Assembly (NCBI RefSeq): GCF_023078335.1 | Contig: NZ_CP095550.1 | Location: 3,702,001-3,766,000, forward strand | Reading direction: 5' to 3' | Source of the DNA: Metabacillus endolithicus | Lineage (GTDB): Bacteria; Bacillota; Bacilli; Bacillales; Bacillaceae | DNA length: 64,000 nt | Part shown: positions 47,129-55,242 of the stretch, piece after piece | Layout: each line of letters starts with the position of its first letter | How positions within the stretch are numbered: position 1 is the first letter of the stretch | Translations under genes and position numbers: made by a program | The notes under the pieces: model-generated | Seen by the model: only the letters and a program-made list of their open reading frames with translations | Told to the model about the DNA's origin: nothing | Databases searched by the model: none

Positions 47129-48124
47129 TTGAAGAAAATCATTCCAGTAATCGTTATGGGGTTGTTATGTGTTATTTTAATCACTGGCTATAGTAAAAAT
47201 GAGAACGATTCCATAGTTTTACGGTTTGCATATGCAAGTAATAGTCAACCCGTAAAAGATGCAATGGCTGAGTTTGGAAGGTTACTTTCTGAGAAAACAA
47301 ATGGAGAAGTTATGGTTGAATATTATCCTGATAGTCAATTAGGTGGAGAACGTGAATTAATCGAATTAACGCAAACAGGGGCAGTAGATATTACAAAAGT
47401 TAGTGGATCGGCATTAGAAAGTTTCTCTAATAAATACTCCATTTTCGGTTTACCTTACTTATTTGATAATGAAGAACATTTTTATCGAGTAATGGATAGT
47501 GACCTTGTTCAACCAATTTTTCAATCAACAGAAAAGTTGGGGTTTGTTGGATTAACGTATTATGATTCTGGACAAAGAAGTTTTTATATGACAGATGGAC
47601 CAATTGAAAGCTCAAGTGATTTAGCAGGTAAAAAAATTAGGGTTATGCAAAGTCAAACAGCAATCAAAATGGTTCAATTACTAGGGGTTTCACCAACACC
47701 GATGGATAGCGGTGAAGTGTATACTTCCTTGCAGCAAGGGATTTTAGATGGTGCGGAAAATAATGAATTTGCTATAACAGAAGCGGGCCATGGTGAGGTA
47801 GCAAAATTTTATTCATATGACGAACACACAAGAGTTCCTGACATAATGGTGATGAACAAAGAAACGTTAGAAGGATTAACAAAAGAGCAACAAGAGGCTG
47901 TCTATGAAGCAGCAAAGGAATCAACGGAATTTGAAAAAGTCGTTTGGAGGGATGCAGTCGATCAAGCAAAGGAAAGATCAGAAAATGAATTTGGTGTAGT
48001 CTTTAATGAAGTCGATAAGAAGCCTTTCCAAGAAGCCGTACAGCCGTTACATGATGAATTTGCCAATAATGAAGAGTTCAAGCAATTGTATGAAGATATT
48101 CAGAAATTGAAAGAAAATAAATGA
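47129..48124 (+). CDS. dctP: TRAP transporter solute-binding protein DctP, lipobox Cys replaced
   Basis: Binding protein of a TRAP importer, 331 residues. The family core is complete: 'GGERELIELTQTGAVDIT', 'SSDLAGKKIRVMQSQ', 'MGVSP-type LLGVSPTPMD' and 'SLQQGILDGAENNEFAI'. The N-terminus has a clear signal sequence but reads ILITGYSKNEND, where lipoproteins of this type have a Cys at the Y (codon tat instead of tgt). As written the protein would not be lipidated. The start is TTG 47129 behind ACAGGGGGATT. Given the GH88/105 gene upstream, the ligand may be an unsaturated uronate-type disaccharide (inference). Confidence 0.9.
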   Translation: MKKIIPVIVMGLLCVILITGYSKNENDSIVLRFAYASNSQPVKDAMAEFGRLLSEKTNGEVMVEYYPDSQLGGERELIELTQTGAVDITKVSGSALESFSNKYSIFGLPYLFDNEEHFYRVMDSDLVQPIFQSTEKLGFVGLTYYDSGQRSFYMTDGPIESSSDLAGKKIRVMQSQTAIKMVQLLGVSPTPMDSGEVYTSLQQGILDGAENNEFAITEAGHGEVAKFYSYDEHTRVPDIMVMNKETLEGLTKEQQEAVYEAAKESTEFEKVVWRDAVDQAKERSENEFGVVFNEVDKKPFQEAVQPLHDEFANNEEFKQLYEDIQKLKENK

Positions 48125-48138
48125 TAGAGGTTGATACG

Positions 48139-48642
48139 ATGAGAGATGTAAAGAAAAGTGTCGATAGAGTCATAGAATTTCTTACTTGTACTTTATTTTT
48201 ATTGATGGTAGCGGTTGCAAGTTGGCAAGTGTTAAGTCGCTTCATTCTAAAAAATCCAAGTACATTTACAGAAGAACTATTAAGGTATAGCTTGATTTGG
48301 TTAGCTATGCTGGCAGCTGCATATGTTGTAGGAAAAAATGAGCATATTGCGATTACCTTTTTAAGAGATCGTTTGATTGAGGAATCAAGAATTAAACTAG
48401 ATATTCTCATTCAATCTATCTTCCTATTATTCTCTGCAATTATTATGGTCTATGGTGGAGCAAAGGCTGCTTCATTAACAATGGCACAGATTTCTCCTGC
48501 CTTGCATGTACCGATGGGATTTGTTTACTTGGCTTTACCTGTATCTGGTGTTTTTATTCTGTTTTACAGCACAACGAATATTTTGGAGTTGCTACATAAA
48601 AAGAAAAAAGTAACCGTTATCAAACAGAGAAATGCAAGTTAA
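48139..48642 (+). CDS. dctQ: TRAP transporter small permease DctQ
   Basis: Four-helix membrane subunit of about 167 residues with the family motifs 'RFILKNPSTFTEELLRYSLI' and 'PALHVPMGFVYLALPVSG'. ATG 48139 has AGAGG at good spacing; ATG 48121, which overlaps the dctP stop (ATGA), is an alternative that would add six residues. It is coupled to dctP. Confidence 0.88.
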   Translation: MRDVKKSVDRVIEFLTCTLFLLMVAVASWQVLSRFILKNPSTFTEELLRYSLIWLAMLAAAYVVGKNEHIAITFLRDRLIEESRIKLDILIQSIFLLFSAIIMVYGGAKAASLTMAQISPALHVPMGFVYLALPVSGVFILFYSTTNILELLHKKKKVTVIKQRNAS

Positions 48643-48672
48643 GACAATTATTAATGAAAGCAGGTGCAACCT

Positions 48673-49971
48673 ATGGAGTTACAAGCAAGCTTGATCTTAA
48701 TTGCTGTTTTTGCCCTATTAATGGTTATTGGAATTCCGATTGCGATTAGTATCGCATTAGCTTCTCTAGCAACAGTAATTATTGTTTTACCTTTTGATGT
48801 TTCTGTATTCACTTCAGCACAAAAAATGATTACTAGCTTAGATAGCTTTTCTCTATTAGCAGTACCGTTCTTTATTCTTTCAGGAATTATTATGAATAAT
48901 GGTGGAATCGCGATCAAGCTCGTGAATCTAGCAAAGTTAATAGGTGGTAGAATTCCGGGATCATTAGCACATACAAATATTATCGGAAATATGTTTTTTG
49001 GTTCGATTTCTGGTTCTGCAATTGCTGCGTCAACAGCAATTGGTGGAACACTGATTCCACTGCAAGAAAAAGAAGGATATAGTAAAACCTATTCAGCAGC
49101 AGTTAATATTGCATCAGCTCCAACAGGGATGTTAATTCCTCCTAGTTCAGCCTTCATTATTTTCTCTCTGATAAGTGGTGGAACTTCAATTGCCGCATTA
49201 TTTATGGGTGGATATGTTGTAGGAATATTATGGGGATTGGCTGTTATGCTGGTTGCGTTTTTCATCGCTAAGAAAAATAAATATCCGGTCATTCCAATGG
49301 TTTCCTTTAGTGAAGCTAGAAAAATTATTATAGACGCTATTCCTAGTTTATTACTTGTTGTGATTATTATTGGAGGAATTCTTTCAGGGATTTTTACAGC
49401 GATAGAGGCCTCGGCAGTTTGTGTGGTTTACTCATTATTTTTAGCTCTTGTTTTCTATCGTTCTATTTCTCTTAAGCAATTACCAGGTGTTTTAGTACAA
49501 GCAGTGCAAATGACCGGTGTTATTATGTTTTTAATTGCAGCTTCATCAGGTATGTCTTTTGTTATGGCGCTAACGGGTATACCTGAAGCTATTAGTAATG
49601 GAATCTTAGGCATTTCAGACAATAAATTCGTTATCCTTGCATGTATCACAGTGATTTTATTGATTGTTGGTACATTTATGGATATTGCACCTGCCATCTT
49701 AATTTTCACACCAATCTTTTTACCAATTGCTACAAACTTAGGAATTGATCCTGTACACTTCGGAATCTTCTTTGTCTTTAACTTATGTATTGGAACGATT
49801 ACACCTCCTGTTGGAACAGGATTATTCGTAGGGGCGAGTATAGGGAAGGTGAAGATTGAGAAAATTATTAAACCATTGCTTCCGTTTTATGTAGCGATTG
49901 TCGTGATTTTAGTGTTGGTTACGTTTGTACCGCAGATTAGCCTGTTTTTGCCTAATTTGTTTGGGTTGTAG
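48673..49971 (+). CDS. dctM: TRAP transporter large permease DctM
   Basis: Main ion-coupled channel subunit, about 432 residues and 11-12 membrane segments. Conserved: 'LLAVPFFILSGIIMNNGGIA', 'HTNIIGNMFFGSISGSAIAA', 'APTGMLIPPSSAFIIFSLIS' and 'FFVFNLCIGTITPPVGTGLF'. The start is ATG 48673 with AGCAGGTG upstream; a GTG at 48664 is the alternative. Last gene of the operon, ended by the terminator at 49980. Confidence 0.92.
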   Translation: MELQASLILIAVFALLMVIGIPIAISIALASLATVIIVLPFDVSVFTSAQKMITSLDSFSLLAVPFFILSGIIMNNGGIAIKLVNLAKLIGGRIPGSLAHTNIIGNMFFGSISGSAIAASTAIGGTLIPLQEKEGYSKTYSAAVNIASAPTGMLIPPSSAFIIFSLISGGTSIAALFMGGYVVGILWGLAVMLVAFFIAKKNKYPVIPMVSFSEARKIIIDAIPSLLLVVIIIGGILSGIFTAIEASAVCVVYSLFLALVFYRSISLKQLPGVLVQAVQMTGVIMFLIAASSGMSFVMALTGIPEAISNGILGISDNKFVILACITVILLIVGTFMDIAPAILIFTPIFLPIATNLGIDPVHFGIFFVFNLCIGTITPPVGTGLFVGASIGKVKIEKIIKPLLPFYVAIVVILVLVTFVPQISLFLPNLFGL

Positions 49972-49979
49972 AATTTATA

Positions 49980-50017
49980 AAAGGCAACAAATCTATTATC
50001 GGATTTGTTGCCTTTTT
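49980..50017. terminator. Bidirectional terminator
   Basis: AAAGGCAACAAATC / GATTTGTTGCCTTT stem between the convergent dctM and LysR genes. Confidence 0.85.
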
Positions 50018-50019
50018 TC

Positions 50020-50901
50020 TTAATGCTGAATAAAATCTACAAATTGAGAGATACCTTCTCGATGAAATCGCTGTGGCTTTTTAACGAGCCATAAGCTTCT
50101 TTCAATATGTACATCTTTAATTTTTATTTCTTGTAAATAGCCTTGTTCTAATTCTCTAGCAACAGTTAGTTTAGAAAGTATGCTAATTCCAAGACCTGAC
50201 TCAACGGCACTTTTTATGGCTTGTGTGCTACCGATTTCCATATAACTATTTATCTTTTCCAAAATTCCATACTCTTTGAGGGCATTTTCTGCGATGAGTC
50301 TTGTCCCCGAAATTGATTCACGCCAAATCATTTTTTCGTTTGCTAATTCCTCAATTTGAATTTCAGATCGCTCCTTCCATGGGTGATCAGGTGGGCAAAC
50401 GAGAATGAGTTCATCATTGGCAAATTTCTCCACAATCAGATGTTTATCTTCAACAATTCCCTCAACTAATGCAATATCAATCACATCATTCGTTAAATCC
50501 TCTAACACACTTGGTGTATTTCGAATCGTTAAGGTTACTTTTATATCTGGTGCATGTTTTTTAAATCGACCAAGTAAACTTGGTAATAGAAACTCACCAA
50601 TAGTCAAAGAAGCACCTACCCTAAGATTTGAATTGTACTCTCCGGTAGCTTGAAGGATCACTTCTTTAGATCTGTCAAAATCATTAATAATGGCTTTTGC
50701 AAAAGGATAGAGCATTTTCCCTGTTTCTGTAACAATAAGCTTTCCTTCTGTCCGATCAAATAGTAAGGTACCATAAAAATTTTCTAATTGGCGGATTTGT
50801 CTTGTCACAGCCGGCTGAGACACAAAGCTTAATCTTGCTGCTTGACTAATGCTTCCTTCATCAACGACTAAGCAAAACATTTTAAGGTTTTCTATATTCA
50901 T
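50020..50901 (-). CDS. LysR-family transcriptional regulator
   Basis: 293 residues. The N-terminal winged helix-turn-helix reads 'FCLVVDEGSISQAARLSFVS' and 'QPAVTRQIRQLENFYGTLLF'; a LysR substrate-binding domain follows from about residue 90. It starts at ATG 50901 behind TTGGGAGGG. It is divergent from a SulP anion transporter, which it probably controls; a perfect LysR-type palindrome lies between them. CysL-like and CcpC-like groups are possible relatives. Confidence 0.9.
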   Translation of the reverse strand: MNIENLKMFCLVVDEGSISQAARLSFVSQPAVTRQIRQLENFYGTLLFDRTEGKLIVTETGKMLYPFAKAIINDFDRSKEVILQATGEYNSNLRVGASLTIGEFLLPSLLGRFKKHAPDIKVTLTIRNTPSVLEDLTNDVIDIALVEGIVEDKHLIVEKFANDELILVCPPDHPWKERSEIQIEELANEKMIWRESISGTRLIAENALKEYGILEKINSYMEIGSTQAIKSAVESGLGISILSKLTVARELEQGYLQEIKIKDVHIERSLWLVKKPQRFHREGISQFVDFIQH

Positions 50902-50979
50902 AAATACCCTCCCAATTAGAAAAATTTATCTTATCTTTATATAATACCCTAGGTCGGCTTATCAGGAAAATAAACTAGC

Positions 50980-50996
50980 TATAACAATCTGTTATA
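50980..50996. promoter_or_regulatory. LysR-type operator
   Basis: TATAACAATCTGTTATA is a perfect 17-bp interrupted palindrome (TATAACA-N3-TGTTATA), fitting the T-N11-A rule, in the gap between the LysR and sulP genes. Confidence 0.7.
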
Positions 50997-51085
50997 TGCT
51001 ATGCATTTGTTGCAATATGCTTCCGTTAAAAAGAGTGTTATCGTATATATAAGAACAACTTTAATAGTAAAGGGAATGGTAAAAG

Positions 51086-52804
51086 ATGACCATTAAAAAG
51101 TATATTCCACCAGGATTGGAACAATATAACAAAAACCTTTTAAGTAAAGATTTGATTGCAGGCTTAACCTTGTTTGTGATGCTCGTTCCTCAAGGTATGG
51201 CATATGCGATGTTAGCTGGTTTACCACCCGTTATGGGGTTGTATGCTTCAACCATTCCTTTAATTATTTATGCATTATTTGCCTCTTCAAGGCATTTATC
51301 AATTGGTCCAACAGCCATAACATCTTTACTTGTTTTTTCAGGAATATCAAGCATAACTGAGCCAGGGTCACAGGATTATATAACTCTTGTTATTTTATTG
51401 GCACTTATGGTGGGAACGATTCAATGTTTGCTAGGAGTATTACGAATGGGTTTTATTGTGAAATTCATTTCACCGTCTGTTTTGGGCGGCTATACCTCGG
51501 CTGCAGCGATCATTATCGGTCTTAGTCAATTTAAACATTTGATCGGAATTGATCTTGGTACGTATTTTCAAGCACATCATTTACTAGTTGGAATAGGTAG
51601 GGAATTGACGAACTTACATTGGATGACTGTTCTCTTAGGAGTAAGTAGTATCATTTTTCTAGTTGTTTTCAAAAAAATAAACTCCCGTTTTCCAGCTACT
51701 CTTGTCCTAATTCTCTTGTCTTCACTAAGTGTGTACATTTTTTCATTACATGGAAAAGGAGTTCAAATTGTTGGTACGGTGCCAAATGGACTTCCTAATT
51801 TAGTATTGCCAACGATTTCTTTAGGCAGTGTGAAGCAATTAATTATACCAGCAGTCATCATTGCTTTGCTCGGCTTTATGGAGTCATTGGCAATAGGGAA
51901 AACAATTGCGGATAAAGAAAAATATAAACTTAACCCAAATCGTGAGTTAAAAGCATTAGGTTTAGCTAATATACTAGGTTCGTTGTTTTATATTTTCCCA
52001 GTAAATGGAAGTTTTTCAAGAAGTGCGGTAAATCATCAAAGCGGTGGGGTTACGCAATTAGTGTCAATTTTCACTAGTATGTTCATGATCATTACGCTTA
52101 TGTTATTTACTTCTTATTTCTATTATTTGCCGAATGCAGTTCTAGCTGCGATCATCATCGTTGCTGTTTATAAATTAATTGATATTGAACAAGCAAAATT
52201 TTTGTTCAATGTAAGATCAATAGACGGATGGAGCTGGATTGTAACTTTTTTTGTAACCTTATTTGTCGGAATTCAGTGGGGAATTTTAGTTGGTGCTATT
52301 TTTAACTTCTGTTTGTTGTTAGCAAGAATAACAAGACCTAATATTATTGAAATGGGATATCTTGAAAAAGAACAAATATTTCGTGATATAAAGAGATTTC
52401 CTCAAGCGACTACACTTGATGATTTAATTATGATTCGAGTTGATTCTTCGATTCACTTTGCAAACATTTCTTATTTGGAAGATAAACTCAGGGAGTTTCT
52501 TTATTTAAAGCCTCTGGCTAACATGGTCATCATCGATTTTTCTGGAGTTAATGATATGGACACACCGTCCTTTGAGGTAATTGAAGATTTGAAGGAACAA
52601 CTTAAGAAGGAAAAAGATATTTCCATGTACTTTGTTGGAATGAAAGGTACTGTTAGGGAAACAGCAGAAAAATTAGGCTGGGATAAGAAATTTAATGAAG
52701 AAATAAATTACTATACAATTGAAAAGTTACTTGAAAATAAGAGGATACGGGTATCAACTTCTTCTGATAAAAACAATCAAACTCCATATATGTATTATAT
52801 TTAA
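51086..52804 (+). CDS. SulP-family anion transporter with STAS domain
   Basis: SLC26/SulP transporter, 572 residues. Membrane domain (about residues 20-410) with the signature 'VPQGMAYAMLAGLPPVMGLY' and 'NGSFSRSAVNHQSGGVTQLV', then a C-terminal STAS domain (about 445-550, 'VIIDFSGVNDMDTPSFEVIE'). Members carry sulfate, bicarbonate or other anions; which one here is unknown. It starts at ATG 51086. The divergent LysR regulator and operator suggest control, for instance by sulfur status. Confidence 0.9.
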   Translation: MTIKKYIPPGLEQYNKNLLSKDLIAGLTLFVMLVPQGMAYAMLAGLPPVMGLYASTIPLIIYALFASSRHLSIGPTAITSLLVFSGISSITEPGSQDYITLVILLALMVGTIQCLLGVLRMGFIVKFISPSVLGGYTSAAAIIIGLSQFKHLIGIDLGTYFQAHHLLVGIGRELTNLHWMTVLLGVSSIIFLVVFKKINSRFPATLVLILLSSLSVYIFSLHGKGVQIVGTVPNGLPNLVLPTISLGSVKQLIIPAVIIALLGFMESLAIGKTIADKEKYKLNPNRELKALGLANILGSLFYIFPVNGSFSRSAVNHQSGGVTQLVSIFTSMFMIITLMLFTSYFYYLPNAVLAAIIIVAVYKLIDIEQAKFLFNVRSIDGWSWIVTFFVTLFVGIQWGILVGAIFNFCLLLARITRPNIIEMGYLEKEQIFRDIKRFPQATTLDDLIMIRVDSSIHFANISYLEDKLREFLYLKPLANMVIIDFSGVNDMDTPSFEVIEDLKEQLKKEKDISMYFVGMKGTVRETAEKLGWDKKFNEEINYYTIEKLLENKRIRVSTSSDKNNQTPYMYYI

Positions 52805-52845
52805 AAGGTTAGTAGCAAATATATTTATTGTTACTAACCTTTTTC
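52803..52845. terminator. Bidirectional terminator
   Basis: AAAAGGTTAGTAGCAA / TTGTTACTAACCTTTT hairpin between sulP and the AraC remnant. Confidence 0.85.
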
Positions 52846-53235
52846 TTAAGTTGAAGTTTTATATTTTTTAGGTGTAACACCGGTATATTTCTTAAACACC
52901 TTTGTAAAATAACTTTGATCATGAAAGTTTAAGATCGTAGAAATTTTTAAAAGTGAATAGTCCGTAAAAGTTAACAATGTTTTGGCTTCATCAATTTTCG
53001 TTCGGTGTATATATTCCGCAATGGGTATGCCTACTTCTTTCTTAAAGAGGGAAGATAAATAATTTGGGTGCATATCAGCGATGTCAGCTAGGTGTGTTAG
53101 GGTCAATTCTTCGTAAAGATGTGTATAAATATAATTCATACACTTGTTAATCGGTTTTGAGTAGCTTTGTTGTTTTTGTTTACGTACACGATCGGCAAAA
53201 TCACTTAATGCTTGTTCCATAAAGAGATCAAATGA
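52846..53235 (-). pseudogene. AraC-family regulator, N-terminal part missing
   Basis: Only the C-terminal DNA-binding domain and a short linker remain: two helix-turn-helix motifs, 'LTLTHLADIADMHPNYLSSL' and 'LLKISTILNFHDQSYFTKVF'. The reading frame continues upstream of the first Met (53220) as 'ASFDLF', typical of the linker in full-length proteins, and then runs into the opposite-strand GH3 gene. An ATG at 53220 could give a 124-residue protein but there is no ribosome site. The N-terminal ligand or receiver domain was probably lost in a deletion. Confidence 0.75.
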
Positions 53236-54336
53236 AGCTAAAGAAGTGGCATCTCAAGCAGAGACAGTTGTCTTGTTTGCTGGTTTACCAGATCGTTATG
53301 AGTCTGAAGGATATGATCGTGTACACTTACACATTCCTGAAAATCAAAAGCGTTTAATTGATGCTGTTGCTGAAGTAAACTCTAATATTATTGTTGTGTT
53401 AAGCAACGGTGCACCAATTGAAATGCCATGGTTAGATAAAGTACAAGGGTTACTTGAAGGCTATCTTGGAGGTCAAGCACTTGGTGGAGCCATTGCGGAT
53501 ATTCTTTTTGGAGATGAAAATCCAAGCGGGAAACTTGCTGAAACATTTCCAAAACAATTAAGTGACAATCCTTCGTATTTATTCTTCCCGGGTGAGGGAG
53601 ATCGAGTAGAATATCGCGAAGGAATTTTCGTTGGTTACCGTTATTATGATACAAAAAATGTAGAAACTTTATTCCCATTTGGATATGGACTTAGCTACAC
53701 TACATTTGAATATAGCAATCTATCAGTAAGCTCAAAACAACTAAAAGATACAGAAACACTAACTATTACAGTAAATGTGAAAAATACAGGTGCTGTTGCT
53801 GGTAAGGAAGTTGTTCAGCTTTATGTAAAAGATGTACAAAGCAGTGTAAGTAGACCTGAGAAGGAACTAAAGGGGTTTGAAAAAGTAGAACTACAACCTG
53901 GTGAAGAAAAAGCAGTTACTTTTTCGTTAAATAAACGTGCTTTTGCTTACTACAATACGGAGCTTAAAGGTTGGCATGTTGAAAGTGGAAAATTTGAACT
54001 ATTAGTAGGGAAAAGCTCTAAAGAATTGTTTTATCAGAAAAGGTAACAGTAGAATCTTCAATAGAGCTTCCATTAGTTGTTCATCGTAATACAACAATAG
54101 GAGATCTGTTTGCGAACCCTAAAGTTGCACCGCTAGCGAAAGAAATGTTAGCAAAAGCTCAAGAAGGAAGTCCATTTGCAGCAGCTGATGAGGACGAAGG
54201 GGAAGGTGCAGAAATGATGGCAGCGATGATGAAATATATGCCATTACGTGCTAGTGATGGAAAGTTTACCGAAGAAATGCTGCAAGGGATGATACAACAG
54301 TTAAATGAGGATCAGAAGAATCCTGTTGTGAAATAG
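53228..54336 (+). pseudogene. GH3 beta-glucosidase, 5'-truncated and frameshifted
   Basis: C-terminal part of a family 3 glycoside hydrolase. It starts abruptly in frame ('[20 protein letters not shown]') inside the (alpha/beta)6 sandwich domain, continues with '[20 protein letters not shown]', '[15 protein letters not shown]', the fibronectin-like domain '[20 protein letters not shown]' and a C-terminal extension ending 'QQLNEDQKNPVVK'. The N-terminal TIM barrel with the catalytic Asp is missing. A further base is lost at about 54031 (cagaaaagg), which stops the frame at 54046. Both lesions make this a true pseudogene. Confidence 0.85.
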
Positions 54337-54389
54337 AAAATAAAAAGTAACGACTCATTTCTTTGAGATGAATTCCCAGCTATTAATGA

Positions 54390-54418
54390 TTGACCATGAT
54401 CGCATATTTTGCTAGAAT
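54390..54418 (+). promoter_or_regulatory. SigA promoter of the riboswitch leader
   Basis: TTGACC (54390-54395), 17-bp spacer, TAGAAT (54413-54418); transcription would begin about 20 bases before the aptamer. Confidence 0.75.
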
Positions 54419-54445
54419 TAGCTCAACTAAATGTTCGATATTCCT

Positions 54446-54568
54446 CAAAGGGGAGTAGCTGTTAAACAAAGTCGTCATTTCGGGAGATTTAGGCCCCGGC
54501 TTTGTTGGCAATTTATATTGCTAGCGAGACCTTTGCCAATTTTATTAATTGGTGAAGGTCTTTTTTTT
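54446..54568 (+). promoter_or_regulatory. yybP-ykoY (Mn2+) riboswitch with expression-platform terminator
   Basis: Manganese-sensing riboswitch. The aptamer (54446-54535) has the family landmarks in order: P1 strand CAAAGG, GGGGAGTAGC, CGTCATTTCGGGAG, CCCCGGCTTTGTTGGC, and closing GAGACCTTTG that pairs with the P1 5' strand. The closing strand overlaps the 5' arm of a perfect terminator (AGACCTT-TG-CCAATT / AATTGG-TG-AAGGTCT, 54527-54560, then eight T). Metal binding stabilises P1 and should prevent the terminator, the ON-switch logic known for this class. The downstream gene (PAP2) is now separated from it by an intron. Confidence 0.88.
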
Positions 54569-54599
54569 AGACCTTTACTAAATAGTAAGGGTCTTTTTT
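54569..54599 (+). terminator. Second terminator hairpin, intron target site
   Basis: AGACCTTTACTA / TAGTAAGGGTCT (one G:T pair) followed by TTTTTT that directly abuts the intron 5' end. Insertion right after a terminator is the known target preference of group IIC introns. Confidence 0.75.
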
Positions 54600-55242
54600 G
54601 TGTGCGACGGACAGTCGTACCTTGTGCAGATATCTGCACTGAATGAGCTGTTAAAGGTTGGAGTAAGTTATTTCGATAACAACTGCTCCCGAATCCTGGA
54701 AGACTCATTTTCTCGAAGGTGAAAGTCCTTCCACTAGGGTGCTGATACAACTAGTGAAGACTAATCTATGGCATGGTCGTGAGGCTTTGTCTGATGGAGA
54801 TGCGGTAAATCGAGAGAACCGCAGTCGGATGTGCAGACCCAAATGCAATAAGTGTGAAGCACGGCGGCAGGATAAGTTGGCGACCATCCGCAAATAATGG
54901 GAAGTCTACAATAATTGTAATGGCAGGTCAGAGAAATCAGCCGATCTGTCGTAGCTTATTCGGTGATGGTGCTGGGTATGTACAGAAGGAAAGTACGATA
55001 ACCCCGTGAGGTCTCTATCTTACCATAAGGGCAAGGCTTTATAAGGATAATCCGAAATGAGCCTTGTGGATAGAGAAGTCAGACGTTCTCATAGTACGGA
55101 AGTAGGTGATTGACTAAACAATCATCGAACGGAAGGGGAATGACCTTGTGGCTCTACACAACTAAAAGTGTGTAATGTTAACAGTAAACGATACTTCGGT
55201 ATAAACGAACTGAAAGTACACATTGAAAGGTGTCGAATAAGA

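Noticed and set aside
54475..54893. Minus-strand ORFs across the riboswitch and intron 5' region
   Set aside because: They lie on structured RNA elements and have no start context.
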